DNA from: Saccharopolyspora oryzae
GTDB lineage: Bacteria > Actinomycetota > Actinomycetes > Mycobacteriales > Pseudonocardiaceae
Direction: 5' to 3'
Assembly: GCF_027853915.1 (NCBI RefSeq)
Contig: NZ_JAQGLA010000061.1
Coordinates: 1-46,188, forward strand
Length of the DNA: 46,188 bases
Shown here: positions 32,609 to 40,865 of the stretch, in pieces
Layout: every line of letters begins with the position of its first letter
Numbering within the stretch: the stretch's first letter is position 1
Translations under genes and position numbers: made by a program
Notes under the pieces: generated by a model
Seen by the model: only the letters and a program-made list of their open reading frames with translations
What the model was told of the DNA's origin: nothing
Databases searched by the model: none

Positions 32609-35470
32609 TCAGCCCTCGGCGAGCACCGGGGCGAGGAACTGTCCGGTGTGGCTCTCCTCCACCTCGGCGAGGTCTTCCGGCGTGCCTTCGGCCACGAGCA
32701 TGCCGCCGCCGGAGCCGCCTTCCGGCCCCATGTCGAGCACCCAGTCCGCGGTCTTGATCACGTCGAGGTTGTGCTCGATCACGATCACCGTGTTGCCCTT
32801 GTCCACCAGGCCGTTGATCACGCCGAGCAGCTTGCGGATGTCCTCGAAGTGCAAGCCGGTGGTCGGCTCGTCGAGGATGTAGACCGTCTTGCCGGTCGAG
32901 CGCTTCTGCAGCTCGCTGGCCAGCTTCACGCGCTGCGCCTCACCACCGGACAACGTCGGGGCGGGCTGGCCCAGCCGCACGTAGCCCAGACCGACGTCCA
33001 CCAGCGTCTTGAGGTGGCGGTGGATGGCGTTGATCGGCTCGAAGAACGCCGCGGCCTCCTCGATCGGCATGTCGAGGACCTCGGAGATCGTCTTGCCCTT
33101 GTAGTGCACCTCCAAGGTCTCCCGGTTGTACCGGGCGCCCTTGCACACCTCGCACGGGACGTAGACGTCGGGCAGGAAGTTCATCTCGATCTTCAACGTG
33201 CCGTCGCCCGCGCAGGACTCGCAGCGACCGCCCTTGATGTTGAAGGAGAACCGGCCCGGCTGGTAGCCGCGCACCTTCGCCTCGGTGGTCGCCGCGAACA
33301 GCTTGCGGATGTGGTCGAACACACCGGTGTAGGTGGCCGGGTTGGACCGCGGGGTGCGGCCGATCGGCGACTGGTCGACCTGCACCAGCTTGTCCACGTG
33401 CTCCAGGCCCTTGACCCTGGTGTGCCTGCCGGGCACCTGCCGGGCGCCGTTGAGCTTGTTCGCCAGCACCGACGCGAGGATGTCGTTGACCAGCGTGGAC
33501 TTGCCCGAGCCGGACACGCCGGTGACCGCGGTCAGGCAGCCCAGCGGGAACGACACGTCGATCTTGCGCAGGTTGTGCTCGCGCGCGCCGACCACGGTCA
33601 GCTGGCGCTTGCGGTCCGGGACCCGGCGCAGCTCCGGCACCGGGATCTGCCGCCGCCGGGACAGGTAGTCGCCGGTCAGCGACTTCTTGTTGGACAGCAG
33701 CTTCTTGTACGGGCCGCTGTGCACGACCTGGCCGCCGTGCTCACCGGCGCCGGGGCCGATGTCGACCACCCAGTCCGCGCTGCGCACGGTGTCCTCGTCG
33801 TGCTCGACGACGATCAGCGTGTTGCCCAGGTCCCGCAGCCGGCTCAGCGTCTCCAGCAGCCGGTGGTTGTCGCGCTGGTGCAGGCCGATCGACGGCTCGT
33901 CCAGCACGTAGAGCACGCCGACCAGGCCCGACCCGATCTGGGTGGCCAGCCGGATGCGCTGGGCCTCACCGCCGGAGAGCGTCCCGGCCGCGCGGTCCAG
34001 CGACAGGTAGGTCAGGCCGACGTCGAGCAGGAAGCCCAGCCGCGCCTGCACCTCCTTGAGCACCGCGCCGGCGATCATCTGCTCGCGCGGGCCGAGCACC
34101 AGGCCGTTGAGGAACGTCGCGCACTCCTGCACGCTCAGCGCGCTGACCTCGGCGATCGACAGCTCACCGAGGTCGGTGTTCTCCATGGTCACGGCCAGGA
34201 TCTCGGGCTTGAGCCGGGTGCCGTCGCAAGCCGGGCACGGCACGTCCCGCATGTAGCCCTCGTACTTCTCGCGGGCGTAGTCGGACTCGGTCTGCTCCAG
34301 CCGCCGCTCCAGGAACGGGATGACGCCCTCGTAGTTGGCGTAGTAGGAGCGGGTGCGCCCGTAGCGGTTCTTGTAGCGGACGTGCACCTGGTCGTTCGAG
34401 CCGTGCAGCACGGCCTTCTTGACCTTGGTGGACAGCTGCCGCCACGGGGCGTCCATCCGGAAGCCGATCGACTCCGACAGCGAGGTGAGCAGCCGGGTGA
34501 AGTACTCGGCGGTGTGCCCACCCGCCCAGGGCGCGATCGCGCCGTCGGCCAGCGACAGGTCCTCGTCGGGCACCACCAGCTCGGGGTCGACCTCCTTGCG
34601 GATGCCGAGGCCCGCGCACTCCGGGCAGGCGCCGTAGGGCGAGTTGAAGGAGAAGGAGCGCGGCTCCAGCTCGTCGACGCCCAGCGGGTGACCGTTCGGG
34701 CAGGCCAGGTTCTCGGAGAACTTGCGCTCCCGGTTCGGGTCGTCCTCGTCGAGGTCGATGAACTCGACCAGCACCAGGCCGTCGGCCAGCCGCAGCGCGG
34801 TCTCCACCGAGTCGGTCAGCCGCTGCTTGGCGCCGGCCTTCACGGTGAGCCGGTCCACGACCACCGCGATGTCGTGCTTCTCCTGCTTCTTCAGCTTCGG
34901 CGGCGCGTCCAGCGGGTGCACCACGCCGTCGACGCGGGCGCGGGCGTAGCCCTGCGACTGCAGCTGCTCGAAGAGGTCGACGTACTCGCCCTTGCGGCCG
35001 CGCACCACCGGCGCCAGCACCTGGAACTTGGCCCGCTCGGGCATCTCCAGCACCTGATCGACGATCTGCTGCGGGGTCTGCTTGCTGATCGCTTCACCGC
35101 AGGTCGGGCAGTGCGGTTTGCCTGCCCGCGCGTACAGCAGGCGCAGGTAGTCGTAGACCTCGGTGATGGTGCCCACCGTGGACCGCGGGTTGCGGCTGGT
35201 GGACTTCTGGTCGATCGACACCGCCGGGGACAGGCCTTCGATGAAGTCCACGTCGGGCTTGTCCATCTGCCCGAGGAACTGCCTGGCGTAGGCGGACAGC
35301 GACTCGACGTAGCGGCGCTGCCCCTCGGCGAAGATGGTGTCGAAGGCCAAGCTCGACTTGCCGGACCCGGAGAGCCCGGTGAACACGATCAGGCTGTCCC
35401 GGGGCAGATCGAGGTCGATCCCGCGCAGGTTGTGCTCACGGGCGCCGCGGACGACGAGGCGGTCAGCCAC
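32609..35470 (-). CDS. uvrA: Excinuclease ABC subunit A
   Basis: Damage-recognition ATPase of nucleotide excision repair; works with UvrB and UvrC. 953 residues, normal for actinobacteria. Two ABC ATPase modules: the first has [16 protein letters not shown] (Walker A) and [16 protein letters not shown] (signature), the second [15 protein letters not shown] and [15 protein letters not shown]. Zinc-binding Cys pairs are in [24 protein letters not shown] and [10 protein letters not shown]. The GTG at 35470 gives the family start [19 protein letters not shown], with GAAGGGA five bases upstream; the frame is open further up but unconserved. A strong terminator follows. I see no LexA-type box upstream. 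Confidence 0.97.
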   Translation of the reverse strand: MADRLVVRGAREHNLRGIDLDLPRDSLIVFTGLSGSGKSSLAFDTIFAEGQRRYVESLSAYARQFLGQMDKPDVDFIEGLSPAVSIDQKSTSRNPRSTVGTITEVYDYLRLLYARAGKPHCPTCGEAISKQTPQQIVDQVLEMPERAKFQVLAPVVRGRKGEYVDLFEQLQSQGYARARVDGVVHPLDAPPKLKKQEKHDIAVVVDRLTVKAGAKQRLTDSVETALRLADGLVLVEFIDLDEDDPNRERKFSENLACPNGHPLGVDELEPRSFSFNSPYGACPECAGLGIRKEVDPELVVPDEDLSLADGAIAPWAGGHTAEYFTRLLTSLSESIGFRMDAPWRQLSTKVKKAVLHGSNDQVHVRYKNRYGRTRSYYANYEGVIPFLERRLEQTESDYAREKYEGYMRDVPCPACDGTRLKPEILAVTMENTDLGELSIAEVSALSVQECATFLNGLVLGPREQMIAGAVLKEVQARLGFLLDVGLTYLSLDRAAGTLSGGEAQRIRLATQIGSGLVGVLYVLDEPSIGLHQRDNHRLLETLSRLRDLGNTLIVVEHDEDTVRSADWVVDIGPGAGEHGGQVVHSGPYKKLLSNKKSLTGDYLSRRRQIPVPELRRVPDRKRQLTVVGAREHNLRKIDVSFPLGCLTAVTGVSGSGKSTLVNDILASVLANKLNGARQVPGRHTRVKGLEHVDKLVQVDQSPIGRTPRSNPATYTGVFDHIRKLFAATTEAKVRGYQPGRFSFNIKGGRCESCAGDGTLKIEMNFLPDVYVPCEVCKGARYNRETLEVHYKGKTISEVLDMPIEEAAAFFEPINAIHRHLKTLVDVGLGYVRLGQPAPTLSGGEAQRVKLASELQKRSTGKTVYILDEPTTGLHFEDIRKLLGVINGLVDKGNTVIVIEHNLDVIKTADWVLDMGPEGGSGGGMLVAEGTPEDLAEVEESHTGQFLAPVLAEG

Positions 35471-35797
35471 AGTGATCCCTTCGGAAGTTCTGGCGTTGAG
35501 GTCGACGCGCGCCGCTGCGGGCCGGGCCGCGAGAACCCGGCCATCGGCAGGTCGCGACGTCGCGTCGTCCATGCTATTCGGGGCCACCGACAGTCCCGGA
35601 CCGGCTGCGCCCCGCACTGGGCGCGACCCCTGACCATCACCCCAAGGTGTGACATCCGAAGCGGTTGGCCGCCGCCGTCACCGACGATACGCAAATTCCC
35701 CCGGAATGGGCACTGTTGCCCTTGTGGCCTGCGCAATTAGGCTCGGTGTCCACATCGCGCTCCGTGCGCGCCCCGTCACCCTTCCGCGAGGTGGAGC
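35471..35797. other. uvrA / maleylpyruvate-isomerase-like intergenic region (327 bases)
   Basis: Divergent promoter region without a supportable gene. On the plus strand it holds the promoter noted at 35716-35743. On the minus strand TAGCAT (35571-35576) is a weak -10 candidate for uvrA. No SOS box of the GAAC-N4-GTTC type was found. A small palindrome GCGACGTCGC lies near 35554, of unknown meaning. Confidence 0.4.
35716..35743 (+). promoter_or_regulatory. Promoter of the maleylpyruvate-isomerase-like gene
   Basis: TTGCCC (35716-35721), 16-base spacer, TAGGCT (35738-35743); the ATG follows 54 bases later with GGTGGAG before it. Confidence 0.5.
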
Positions 35798-36547
35798 ATG
35801 GCTGACATCGCCCTCGGAACCGCCGCGCAGGTGACCAGCGAGGTCGCCGCCCAACTGTCCGCGGTGGACCGCGCCACCCAACGGCTGCTGCGCACGGTCG
35901 GTGATCTGGACGAGGTGTCCGTGCGGCAGCCCAGCCTGCTGCCCCGATGGAGCCGGGCGCACGTGATCGCCCACCTGGCGCGCAACGCCGACGGGCTGGT
36001 CAACCTGATGATCTGGGCGCGCACCGGCATCGAGCACGCGATGTACGCCAGCCGCGACGACCGCGACCAGGCCATCGCCGAAGGCTCCCAGCACAGCCAC
36101 CAGCTGCTGTTCGAGGACCTGGCGGCGTCCTGCGACCGCTTCGCCAGCGCGGTCCAGGAGATGCCGGACCACGCCTGGACCGCCGAGATCGCCTACCCCG
36201 TCGGCGACCCGATCCCCGCCCACCACGTGCTGCGGCTCCGGCTGATGGAGGTGTGGGTGCACCTGGTCGACCTCGACCACGACGTGGACTTCGCCGACAT
36301 CCCGCGGCCCGACGTCGAACAGCTGCTGGAGGACGCGGTCCAGCAGTTCGGCGGCCGCCCGGACGTCCCGGCGCTGGCGGTGGAGGTCGACTTCGGAGAC
36401 CACCAGCGCACCTGGGACCTGCGCGGCACCACGGCCCCGCCGAGCCGCGTCCGCGGCGAACCCGGCCCGATGCTGGGCTGGCTCCTGGGCCGAACCGACG
36501 CCCAAGACCTCCAGGGAACGGCCCCGGACCTCCCCGACTGGCGCTAA
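35798..36547 (+). CDS. Maleylpyruvate isomerase family mycothiol-dependent enzyme (DinB-like fold)
   Basis: Protein of 249 residues with the four-helix DinB/MDMPI fold. The metal-binding pattern is visible as RWSRAHVIAHLARNADGL (His), LRLMEVWVHLVDLDHDV (Glu and His) and the following small C-terminal domain. These enzymes use mycothiol, the actinobacterial thiol; some isomerise maleylpyruvate, but most, like this one far from aromatic-degradation genes, have unknown substrates. It is divergent from uvrA, a common actinobacterial arrangement. Directly after its stop lies a very strong palindrome that could end its transcript. Confidence 0.85.
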   Translation: MADIALGTAAQVTSEVAAQLSAVDRATQRLLRTVGDLDEVSVRQPSLLPRWSRAHVIAHLARNADGLVNLMIWARTGIEHAMYASRDDRDQAIAEGSQHSHQLLFEDLAASCDRFASAVQEMPDHAWTAEIAYPVGDPIPAHHVLRLRLMEVWVHLVDLDHDVDFADIPRPDVEQLLEDAVQQFGGRPDVPALAVEVDFGDHQRTWDLRGTTAPPSRVRGEPGPMLGWLLGRTDAQDLQGTAPDLPDWR

Positions 36548-36565
36548 CCCTCGCGACGTACCGCG

Positions 36566-36613
36566 CCGCAAATTCAATGGAAATCAGACGTCCGATTTCC
36601 ATTGAACTTGCGG
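36566..36613. repeat. 48-base near-perfect AT-rich palindrome
   Basis: Two-fold symmetric about 36589/36590: 22 of 24 base pairs match. The longest uninterrupted arms are TTCAATGGAAATC (36573-36585) and GATTTCCATTGAA (36594-36606), the centre is GACGTC, and the ends are CCGCAA/TTGCGG. As RNA it would form one long hairpin 19 bases after the upstream stop. Its base composition stands out strongly from the GC-rich surroundings. Confidence 0.85.
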
Positions 36614-36697
36614 AAGTTCTCCACACGCCCCAGAACCTGTCCCCAAGTCCCGGCATGTCGGGGTCCGACACGCCGGTGCTGTGTCCGCGCGGGTCCG

Positions 36698-36715
36698 CAG
36701 TTTCAATTGAAACTG
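36698..36715. repeat. Palindrome CAGTTTCAATTGAAACTG, copy 1
   Basis: Perfect 18-base palindrome, one third GC. With its leading G it is 19 bases identical to the copy 41 bases downstream. Confidence 0.85.
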
Positions 36716-36737
36716 TGATCCGCCGTGGGTGAGATGT

Positions 36738-36757
36738 GCAGTTTCAATTGAAACTGC
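36738..36757. repeat. Palindrome, copy 2 (GCAGTTTCAATTGAAACTGC)
   Basis: Perfect 20-base palindrome containing the same core as copy 1. The 318-base gap 36548-36865 holds these three palindromes and otherwise no supportable gene; the last 100 bases carry the GGTGGAG ribosome-binding site of the antiporter gene. Confidence 0.85.
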
Positions 36758-36865
36758 GGTTCCCGGAACACCGATCTTCACTCGTCAGGGTGAGTTGATC
36801 AGCGGTGGTGGGAGGGGCGGCTTAGGTTGCCGGGCGGCCCGAGTGGTTGATCCGGTGGAGGTCCG

Positions 36866-38038
36866 ATGCCGCACACGATGCTGTCGAGCTTCGCCGTCGT
36901 CGTCGCCGCCACCGCGGTCGCGCCGCTGATCACCGACCGGGTCAAGCGGTGGATCGCGATTCCCTCGGTGGTGCTGGAGATCCTGCTCGGCATCCTCATC
37001 GGACCGCAGGTGCTCGGCTGGGCCGGCGAGGGCGAGGTGATGGGGTTCGTCGCCGACTTCGGCCTGGCGATGCTGATGTTCCTGGCCGGCTACGAGCTCA
37101 AGATCGAAGACGTGCGCGGCAAGCCGATCCGGCTGGCGGGCGTCGGCTGGCTGATCTCGCTGGTGCTGGGCCTGGGCTTCGGCGCGCTGGTGCACGGGTG
37201 GACGTTCGCGTCGCTGATCATCGGTCTGGCGTTGACCACCACCGCGCTGGGCACCACGCTGCCGATGGTCCGCGACGCCGGGCTGCTGCCCACTCCCCTG
37301 GGCGCGCGGGTGCTGGCCGCGGGTGCGGCGGGCGAGTTCGGGCCGATCATCGCGGTGGCGCTGGTGGTCAACGACCAGAGCCCGGCGCGCACCGTCCTGT
37401 TCCTGCTGGCCTTCGGCGTGGTGGCGGCGCGGCTGCTGTGGGCCGCGGCGAACCGCCGGGACGGGCGGATCAGCCGGCTGGTCCGCACCACGCTCGGCAC
37501 CAGCGTCCAGTTCGCGGTGCGGCTGTGCATGGTCGTCGTGGTGTTCATGCTCTGGCTCGCCGGGACCCTCGGGCTGGACGTGCTGCTCGGCGCGTTCGTC
37601 GCGGGGCTGGTGGTGCGCCTGTTCTTCGACGCCGGTGATCCGGAGGAGGGCGCGGTGGTGGAGAGCAAGATCGAGGCGATCGGCTTCGGCCTGTTCATCC
37701 CGTTCTTCTTCGTGGTCAGCGGGATGCGCTACGACCTGGACGCGCTGCTGGCCACGCCGAGCGCGATCGCCCTGCTGCCGCTGTTCCTGGTGCTGTTCCT
37801 GGTGATCCGCGGGCTGCCGACGCTGGTCCTGCACCACCGCGACCTGCCGGTCCGGCCGCGCTGGACGCTGGCGCTGCTGGCTTCGGCGGCGCTGCCGCTG
37901 GTCGTGGTGATCACCGCGATCGGCACCGAGTCCGGTCAGCTGCCGACCAGCACGGCTTCGGCCATGGTCGGCGCGGGCATGCTCAGCGTCCTGGTCTTCC
38001 CCCTGATCGCACTGCGCCTGGTCCGCCGGGACCGGTGA
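36866..38038 (+). CDS. Cation:proton antiporter (CPA2 / Kef-type)
   Basis: Membrane protein of 390 residues with about 12-13 segments. IPSVVLEILLGILIGPQVLG is the conserved entry of Na+/H+ exchanger-type proteins. GLAMLMFLAGYELKIEDVRG and GLALTTTALGTTLPMVRDAG follow, and AAGAAGEFGPIIAVALVV and VLLGAFVAGLVVRLFF complete the core. No cytoplasmic NAD-binding (KTN) domain is present, unlike full Kef proteins. Probable role is Na+ or K+/H+ exchange for pH and salt balance. Confidence 0.9.
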   Translation: MPHTMLSSFAVVVAATAVAPLITDRVKRWIAIPSVVLEILLGILIGPQVLGWAGEGEVMGFVADFGLAMLMFLAGYELKIEDVRGKPIRLAGVGWLISLVLGLGFGALVHGWTFASLIIGLALTTTALGTTLPMVRDAGLLPTPLGARVLAAGAAGEFGPIIAVALVVNDQSPARTVLFLLAFGVVAARLLWAAANRRDGRISRLVRTTLGTSVQFAVRLCMVVVVFMLWLAGTLGLDVLLGAFVAGLVVRLFFDAGDPEEGAVVESKIEAIGFGLFIPFFFVVSGMRYDLDALLATPSAIALLPLFLVLFLVIRGLPTLVLHHRDLPVRPRWTLALLASAALPLVVVITAIGTESGQLPTSTASAMVGAGMLSVLVFPLIALRLVRRDR

Positions 38039-38040
38039 CC

Positions 38041-38087
38041 CCGGAACACCGCTTCCGGCATGCAGAAGGGCAGCGGGCCCGGGCTGC
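38041..38087 (+). terminator. Possible terminator after antiporter gene
   Basis: Two short hairpins in a row, CCGGAA/TTCCGG (38041-38058) and GCAGC/GCTGC (38070-38087). The second is followed by ACTTTT. Weak stems, so only a candidate. Confidence 0.4.
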
Positions 38088-38153
38088 ACTTTTCGCCCGA
38101 TCGCGCGACGCTGGCTGTGGAAGTCATCGAGTTCGCAGAGGGGGGCGCTCGAG

Positions 38154-38651
38154 ATGTCCAGTCCGCAGACCGGTCCCGGTTCGGAGCAGCAACGCGCCGA
38201 AGCGCACGAGGCCGAGCAGCAAGCGCAGGCGCCTGAGCAGAAGAAGCAGTGGGCGATGACGTCCGCTCAGGAGCCGACCGCGATGTCGGGGTGGCTGGCG
38301 TTCGCCGGCTCGCTGATCCTGCTGGTCGGGATCTTCAACATCATCGACGGTCTGACCGCGCTGTTGCGCACCGACTACTACATCGTCGGCGCGGGGCAGC
38401 TCCTGGTCTTCAACTTCGTCGCGTGGGGCGTGATCTGGCTGGTGCTGGGCGTCCTGCAGGTGGCCACCGGGGTGGGGTGCCTGTACGAGAAGGAGTGGGC
38501 CCGCACCACCGGCGTCGTGCTCGCCGCGCTGGTCGCGATCGGGCACCTGGCCTTCCTGGCCGCGTTCCCGCTGTGGTCGTTGCTGGTGATCGCCCTGTCG
38601 GTGCTGGTGATCTACGGCCTGGTCGTCCCGGCCGAGAGAGCCCGCGCTTGA
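38154..38651 (+). CDS. Four-helix membrane protein, DUF7144-like
   Basis: Membrane protein of 165 residues. A polar, Gln/Glu/Ala-rich N-terminal tail (about residues 1-40) precedes four hydrophobic segments: WLAFAGSLILLVGIFNIIDG, LLVFNFVAWGVIWLVLGV, a third around TTGVVLAALVAIGHL and a fourth around LWSLLVIALSVLVIYGL. The GxxNxxxG and GxxYEKEWAR features resemble the actinobacterial DUF7144 proteins of unknown function. No neighbour gives a hint of role. Confidence 0.75.
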   Translation: MSSPQTGPGSEQQRAEAHEAEQQAQAPEQKKQWAMTSAQEPTAMSGWLAFAGSLILLVGIFNIIDGLTALLRTDYYIVGAGQLLVFNFVAWGVIWLVLGVLQVATGVGCLYEKEWARTTGVVLAALVAIGHLAFLAAFPLWSLLVIALSVLVIYGLVVPAERARA

Positions 38652-38688
38652 TCGCTCCGCCGCGCAACCCGAGTTCGAGGACAAGCTC

Positions 38689-38694
38689 TAAGCT
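38689..38694 (+). promoter_or_regulatory. -10 box for a leaderless MBL-fold hydrolase mRNA
   Basis: TAAGCT is followed by CGGGGC and then the GTG start, so the transcript likely begins at the G of GTG. No Shine-Dalgarno is present and no clear -35 was found. Confidence 0.5.
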
Positions 38695-38700
38695 CGGGGC

Positions 38701-39378
38701 GTGGAGTTCGAAGCTGAGTACACGGGACATGTCGACCACGGTGGGAAGCCGGCTCGTCGCGAGCTGGACGCGCTGACCATCACCAAGATCTCGGTCGGCC
38801 CGATGGACAACAACGCGTACCTGCTGGTGTGCCGCAACACCGGCGACGCGCTGCTGGTCGACGCCGCCAACGATTCCGAGCGGTTGACCGACCTGCTCGG
38901 GCACGACGACCAGCGCCCCCGGCTGCGCACCATCGTCACCACGCACCAGCACCACGACCACTGGCAGGCGCTGGGTTCGGTGGCCGGTCAGACCGGTTGC
39001 TTCACGCTGGCGCACCCGGACGACGCCGATGCGCTGCCGGTGCCGCCGGACCGCCTGGTCGAGCACGGCGACACCATCGCGGTCGGCGACTCGCAGCTGT
39101 CGGTGATCCACCTGCGCGGCCACACGCCGGGTTCGATCGCGCTGCTCTACCGCGACCCGAACGGCCACCCGCACCTGTTCACCGGGGACTCGCTGTTCCC
39201 GGGCGGGGTGGGCAAGACCGGCTCGCCGGCCGCCTTCAAGTCGCTGATCGACGACGTGGAGAACCGCATCTTCGCGGAGCTCCCGGACGACACCTGGTTC
39301 TACCCGGGCCACGGCGACGACTCGACGCTCGGCGAGCAGCGCCCGCACCTCGCCGAGTGGCGGGAACGCGGCTGGTGA
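38701..39378 (+). CDS. MBL-fold metallo-hydrolase
   Basis: Metallo-beta-lactamase-fold hydrolase of 225 residues, glyoxalase II-like. The metal motif HxHxDH is VTTHQHHDHWQA (His82, His84, Asp86, His87). Other ligands are in HLRGHTPGSIAL (His), FTGDSLFPGGVGKTG (Asp) and FYPGHGDDSTLG (His). The family opens thioesters or lactones; the exact substrate is open. In actinobacteria this gene is typically close to uvrA/uvrB, as here. Its stop overlaps the start of the next gene (GTGA). Confidence 0.9.
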   Translation: MEFEAEYTGHVDHGGKPARRELDALTITKISVGPMDNNAYLLVCRNTGDALLVDAANDSERLTDLLGHDDQRPRLRTIVTTHQHHDHWQALGSVAGQTGCFTLAHPDDADALPVPPDRLVEHGDTIAVGDSQLSVIHLRGHTPGSIALLYRDPNGHPHLFTGDSLFPGGVGKTGSPAAFKSLIDDVENRIFAELPDDTWFYPGHGDDSTLGEQRPHLAEWRERGW

Positions 39379-39746
39379 TCGGCGCGGAAGTCGAGCGCCT
39401 GCACCACGTGTTGGCGCGCTGGCTCGGCCAGGACTGCGACCCCGCGGTCCTGGCCGAGTTCCGGGACTCGCACGCTGACGACTTCACCCTGGTCACCACC
39501 GATGGCGCGGTGCTGACCGGCGAGCAGCTCTTCGCCGCGCTCGCCGGGGCGAACAACTCCGCGCCGGGCCTGGTGATCGAGGTGGACGAGGTCACCGCGG
39601 TCGCGGAGAGCGCCGAGTTCGCGGTCGTCCGCTTCCGCGAGACCCACCACCACGACGGCCGGGCCACGGCACGCCGCACCACCGCGGTCCTGCGCCGCGC
39701 GTCGGACGGCCTGCGCTGGCAGCACGTGCACGAAACCGCGGCCTGA
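39375..39746 (+). CDS. DUF4440 / SnoaL-like small protein
   Basis: Protein of 123 residues with the NTF2-like (SnoaL, DUF4440) cone fold pattern: LHHVLARWLGQD, EFRDSHADDFTLVTTDGAVLTG, FAVVRFRETHHHDG and TTAVLRRASDGLRWQHVHE. Such proteins are small enzymes or ligand binders of unknown specificity. The GTG start overlaps the stop of the MBL hydrolase gene (GTGA), so the two are translationally coupled and may act together. Confidence 0.78.
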   Translation: MIGAEVERLHHVLARWLGQDCDPAVLAEFRDSHADDFTLVTTDGAVLTGEQLFAALAGANNSAPGLVIEVDEVTAVAESAEFAVVRFRETHHHDGRATARRTTAVLRRASDGLRWQHVHETAA

Positions 39747-39821
39747 CCACGATCCACGGGCGGGCTCGCCGGAACTGCCTGATCCTGTTGGGGATTCGTC
39801 CCAGCAGGAGGCTGGTGCGCC

Positions 39822-40865
39822 ATGGCCGACTCCGATCCCAGCACGGGCACGTCCCTGCTGCGCCACGCGCAGATCGCCTGCGTCTACCTCGCGGTGGTGG
39901 TGCTGGCCCTGCTGGCCTACTCCGCGCGCAACATGCTCGTGCTGATCTTCGTGGGGTTCTTCCTCGCCCTCGGGGTGGAGCCGGTGGTGGCGTGGTTGCA
40001 CCGGCACCGCTGGCGACGCGGGTTGGCGATCGCCGCGGTGATCTTCGTCGTCGTGCTCCTCGTGGGCTTCATCGTGCTGTTCGCAGTGGTGCCCGCGGTG
40101 GGCCAGGTCGGCCATTTCCTGGCCCAGCTCCCCCAGCTCCTGTCGCAGCTGGGCCAGCACCTGGGCGAGCACCAGTTGCGCGACACGCTCCACGACCCGG
40201 CCGTCCAGGGCAAGGTCCAGGAGGCCGCCAAGCAGGCCGCCACGTTCCTGGCGACTGCGCTGGGCGCCGGGTTCGCGGCCATCGGGTCGCTGCTCGGCGG
40301 GATCTTCTCGGCGTGCACGGCCGGGGCCTTGCTGGTCTACTTCTCGCTCGCCATGCCCCGGCTCCAGGGCGCGATGACGCGTGCGGCGGGCAGTCACCCC
40401 GGGCGCCCGGAAGCGATCCTCGCCGCCATGAACCGGGTCGGGGGCTACGTGACCGGCCAGGCGCTGGTGTCGCTGTGCGCCGGTGCGGTGTCCTACGTGT
40501 TCTTCCTGGTCGCGGGCGTCCCCTACCCCGCGCTGCTGGCAGTCGTGGTCGCCCTGCTCGACGCCATCCCGCAGGTCGGGGCGACGCTGGCTTCGGTGGC
40601 GGGCATCTTGGTGGCGCTGTCGCAGAGCCTGCCGCTGGCCGTGATCACGTTGCTGTTCTTCATCGTCTACCAAGCCGTCGAGAACTACCTGATCGCGCCG
40701 CGGGTTTTCGCGCGGACCGTCGAGCTGAGCCCGCTGGCCGCCTTCGTGGCGATCCTGCTCGGCGGATCGCTGGCAGGTGTTCTGGGCGCGCTGATCGCGC
40801 TGCCGATCACGGCCGCGCTGAAGGTCCTCTACCGGCAGGCCCGGGTCGAGCACATCACGGGGTGA
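39822..40865 (+). CDS. AI-2E family transporter (TqsA/PerM-like)
   Basis: Membrane protein of 347 residues with about eight segments. The pattern is typical: paired N-terminal helices (YLAVVVLALLAYSARNMLVL), a soluble amphipathic middle (QLPQLLSQLGQHLGEHQL), then VGGYVTGQALVSLCAGAV, LLDAIPQVGATLASV, QAVENYLIAPRVFARTVELS and GGSLAGVLGALIALP. Family members export small molecules or exchange ions; a signalling role is not shown by sequence. AGGAGG precedes the ATG at 11-16 bases. The 3' end overlaps the convergent sulfatase gene by 11 bases. Confidence 0.92.
   Translation: MADSDPSTGTSLLRHAQIACVYLAVVVLALLAYSARNMLVLIFVGFFLALGVEPVVAWLHRHRWRRGLAIAAVIFVVVLLVGFIVLFAVVPAVGQVGHFLAQLPQLLSQLGQHLGEHQLRDTLHDPAVQGKVQEAAKQAATFLATALGAGFAAIGSLLGGIFSACTAGALLVYFSLAMPRLQGAMTRAAGSHPGRPEAILAAMNRVGGYVTGQALVSLCAGAVSYVFFLVAGVPYPALLAVVVALLDAIPQVGATLASVAGILVALSQSLPLAVITLLFFIVYQAVENYLIAPRVFARTVELSPLAAFVAILLGGSLAGVLGALIALPITAALKVLYRQARVEHITG

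Noticed and set aside
32420..35740. Long plus-strand open frame opposite uvrA
   Set aside because: Shadow of uvrA; the translation has no recognisable domain.
35471..35797. LexA/SOS box upstream of uvrA
   Set aside because: I looked for GAAC-N4-GTTC-type sequences on both strands and found none convincing.
36697..36757. CRISPR-like pair of repeats
   Set aside because: Only two copies, each fully palindromic, 41 bases apart, no further units and no cas genes; better described as intergenic palindromes.
36566..36757. Insertion sequence remnant
   Set aside because: No transposase fragment, no target-site duplication seen; a non-autonomous element remains possible but is not shown.
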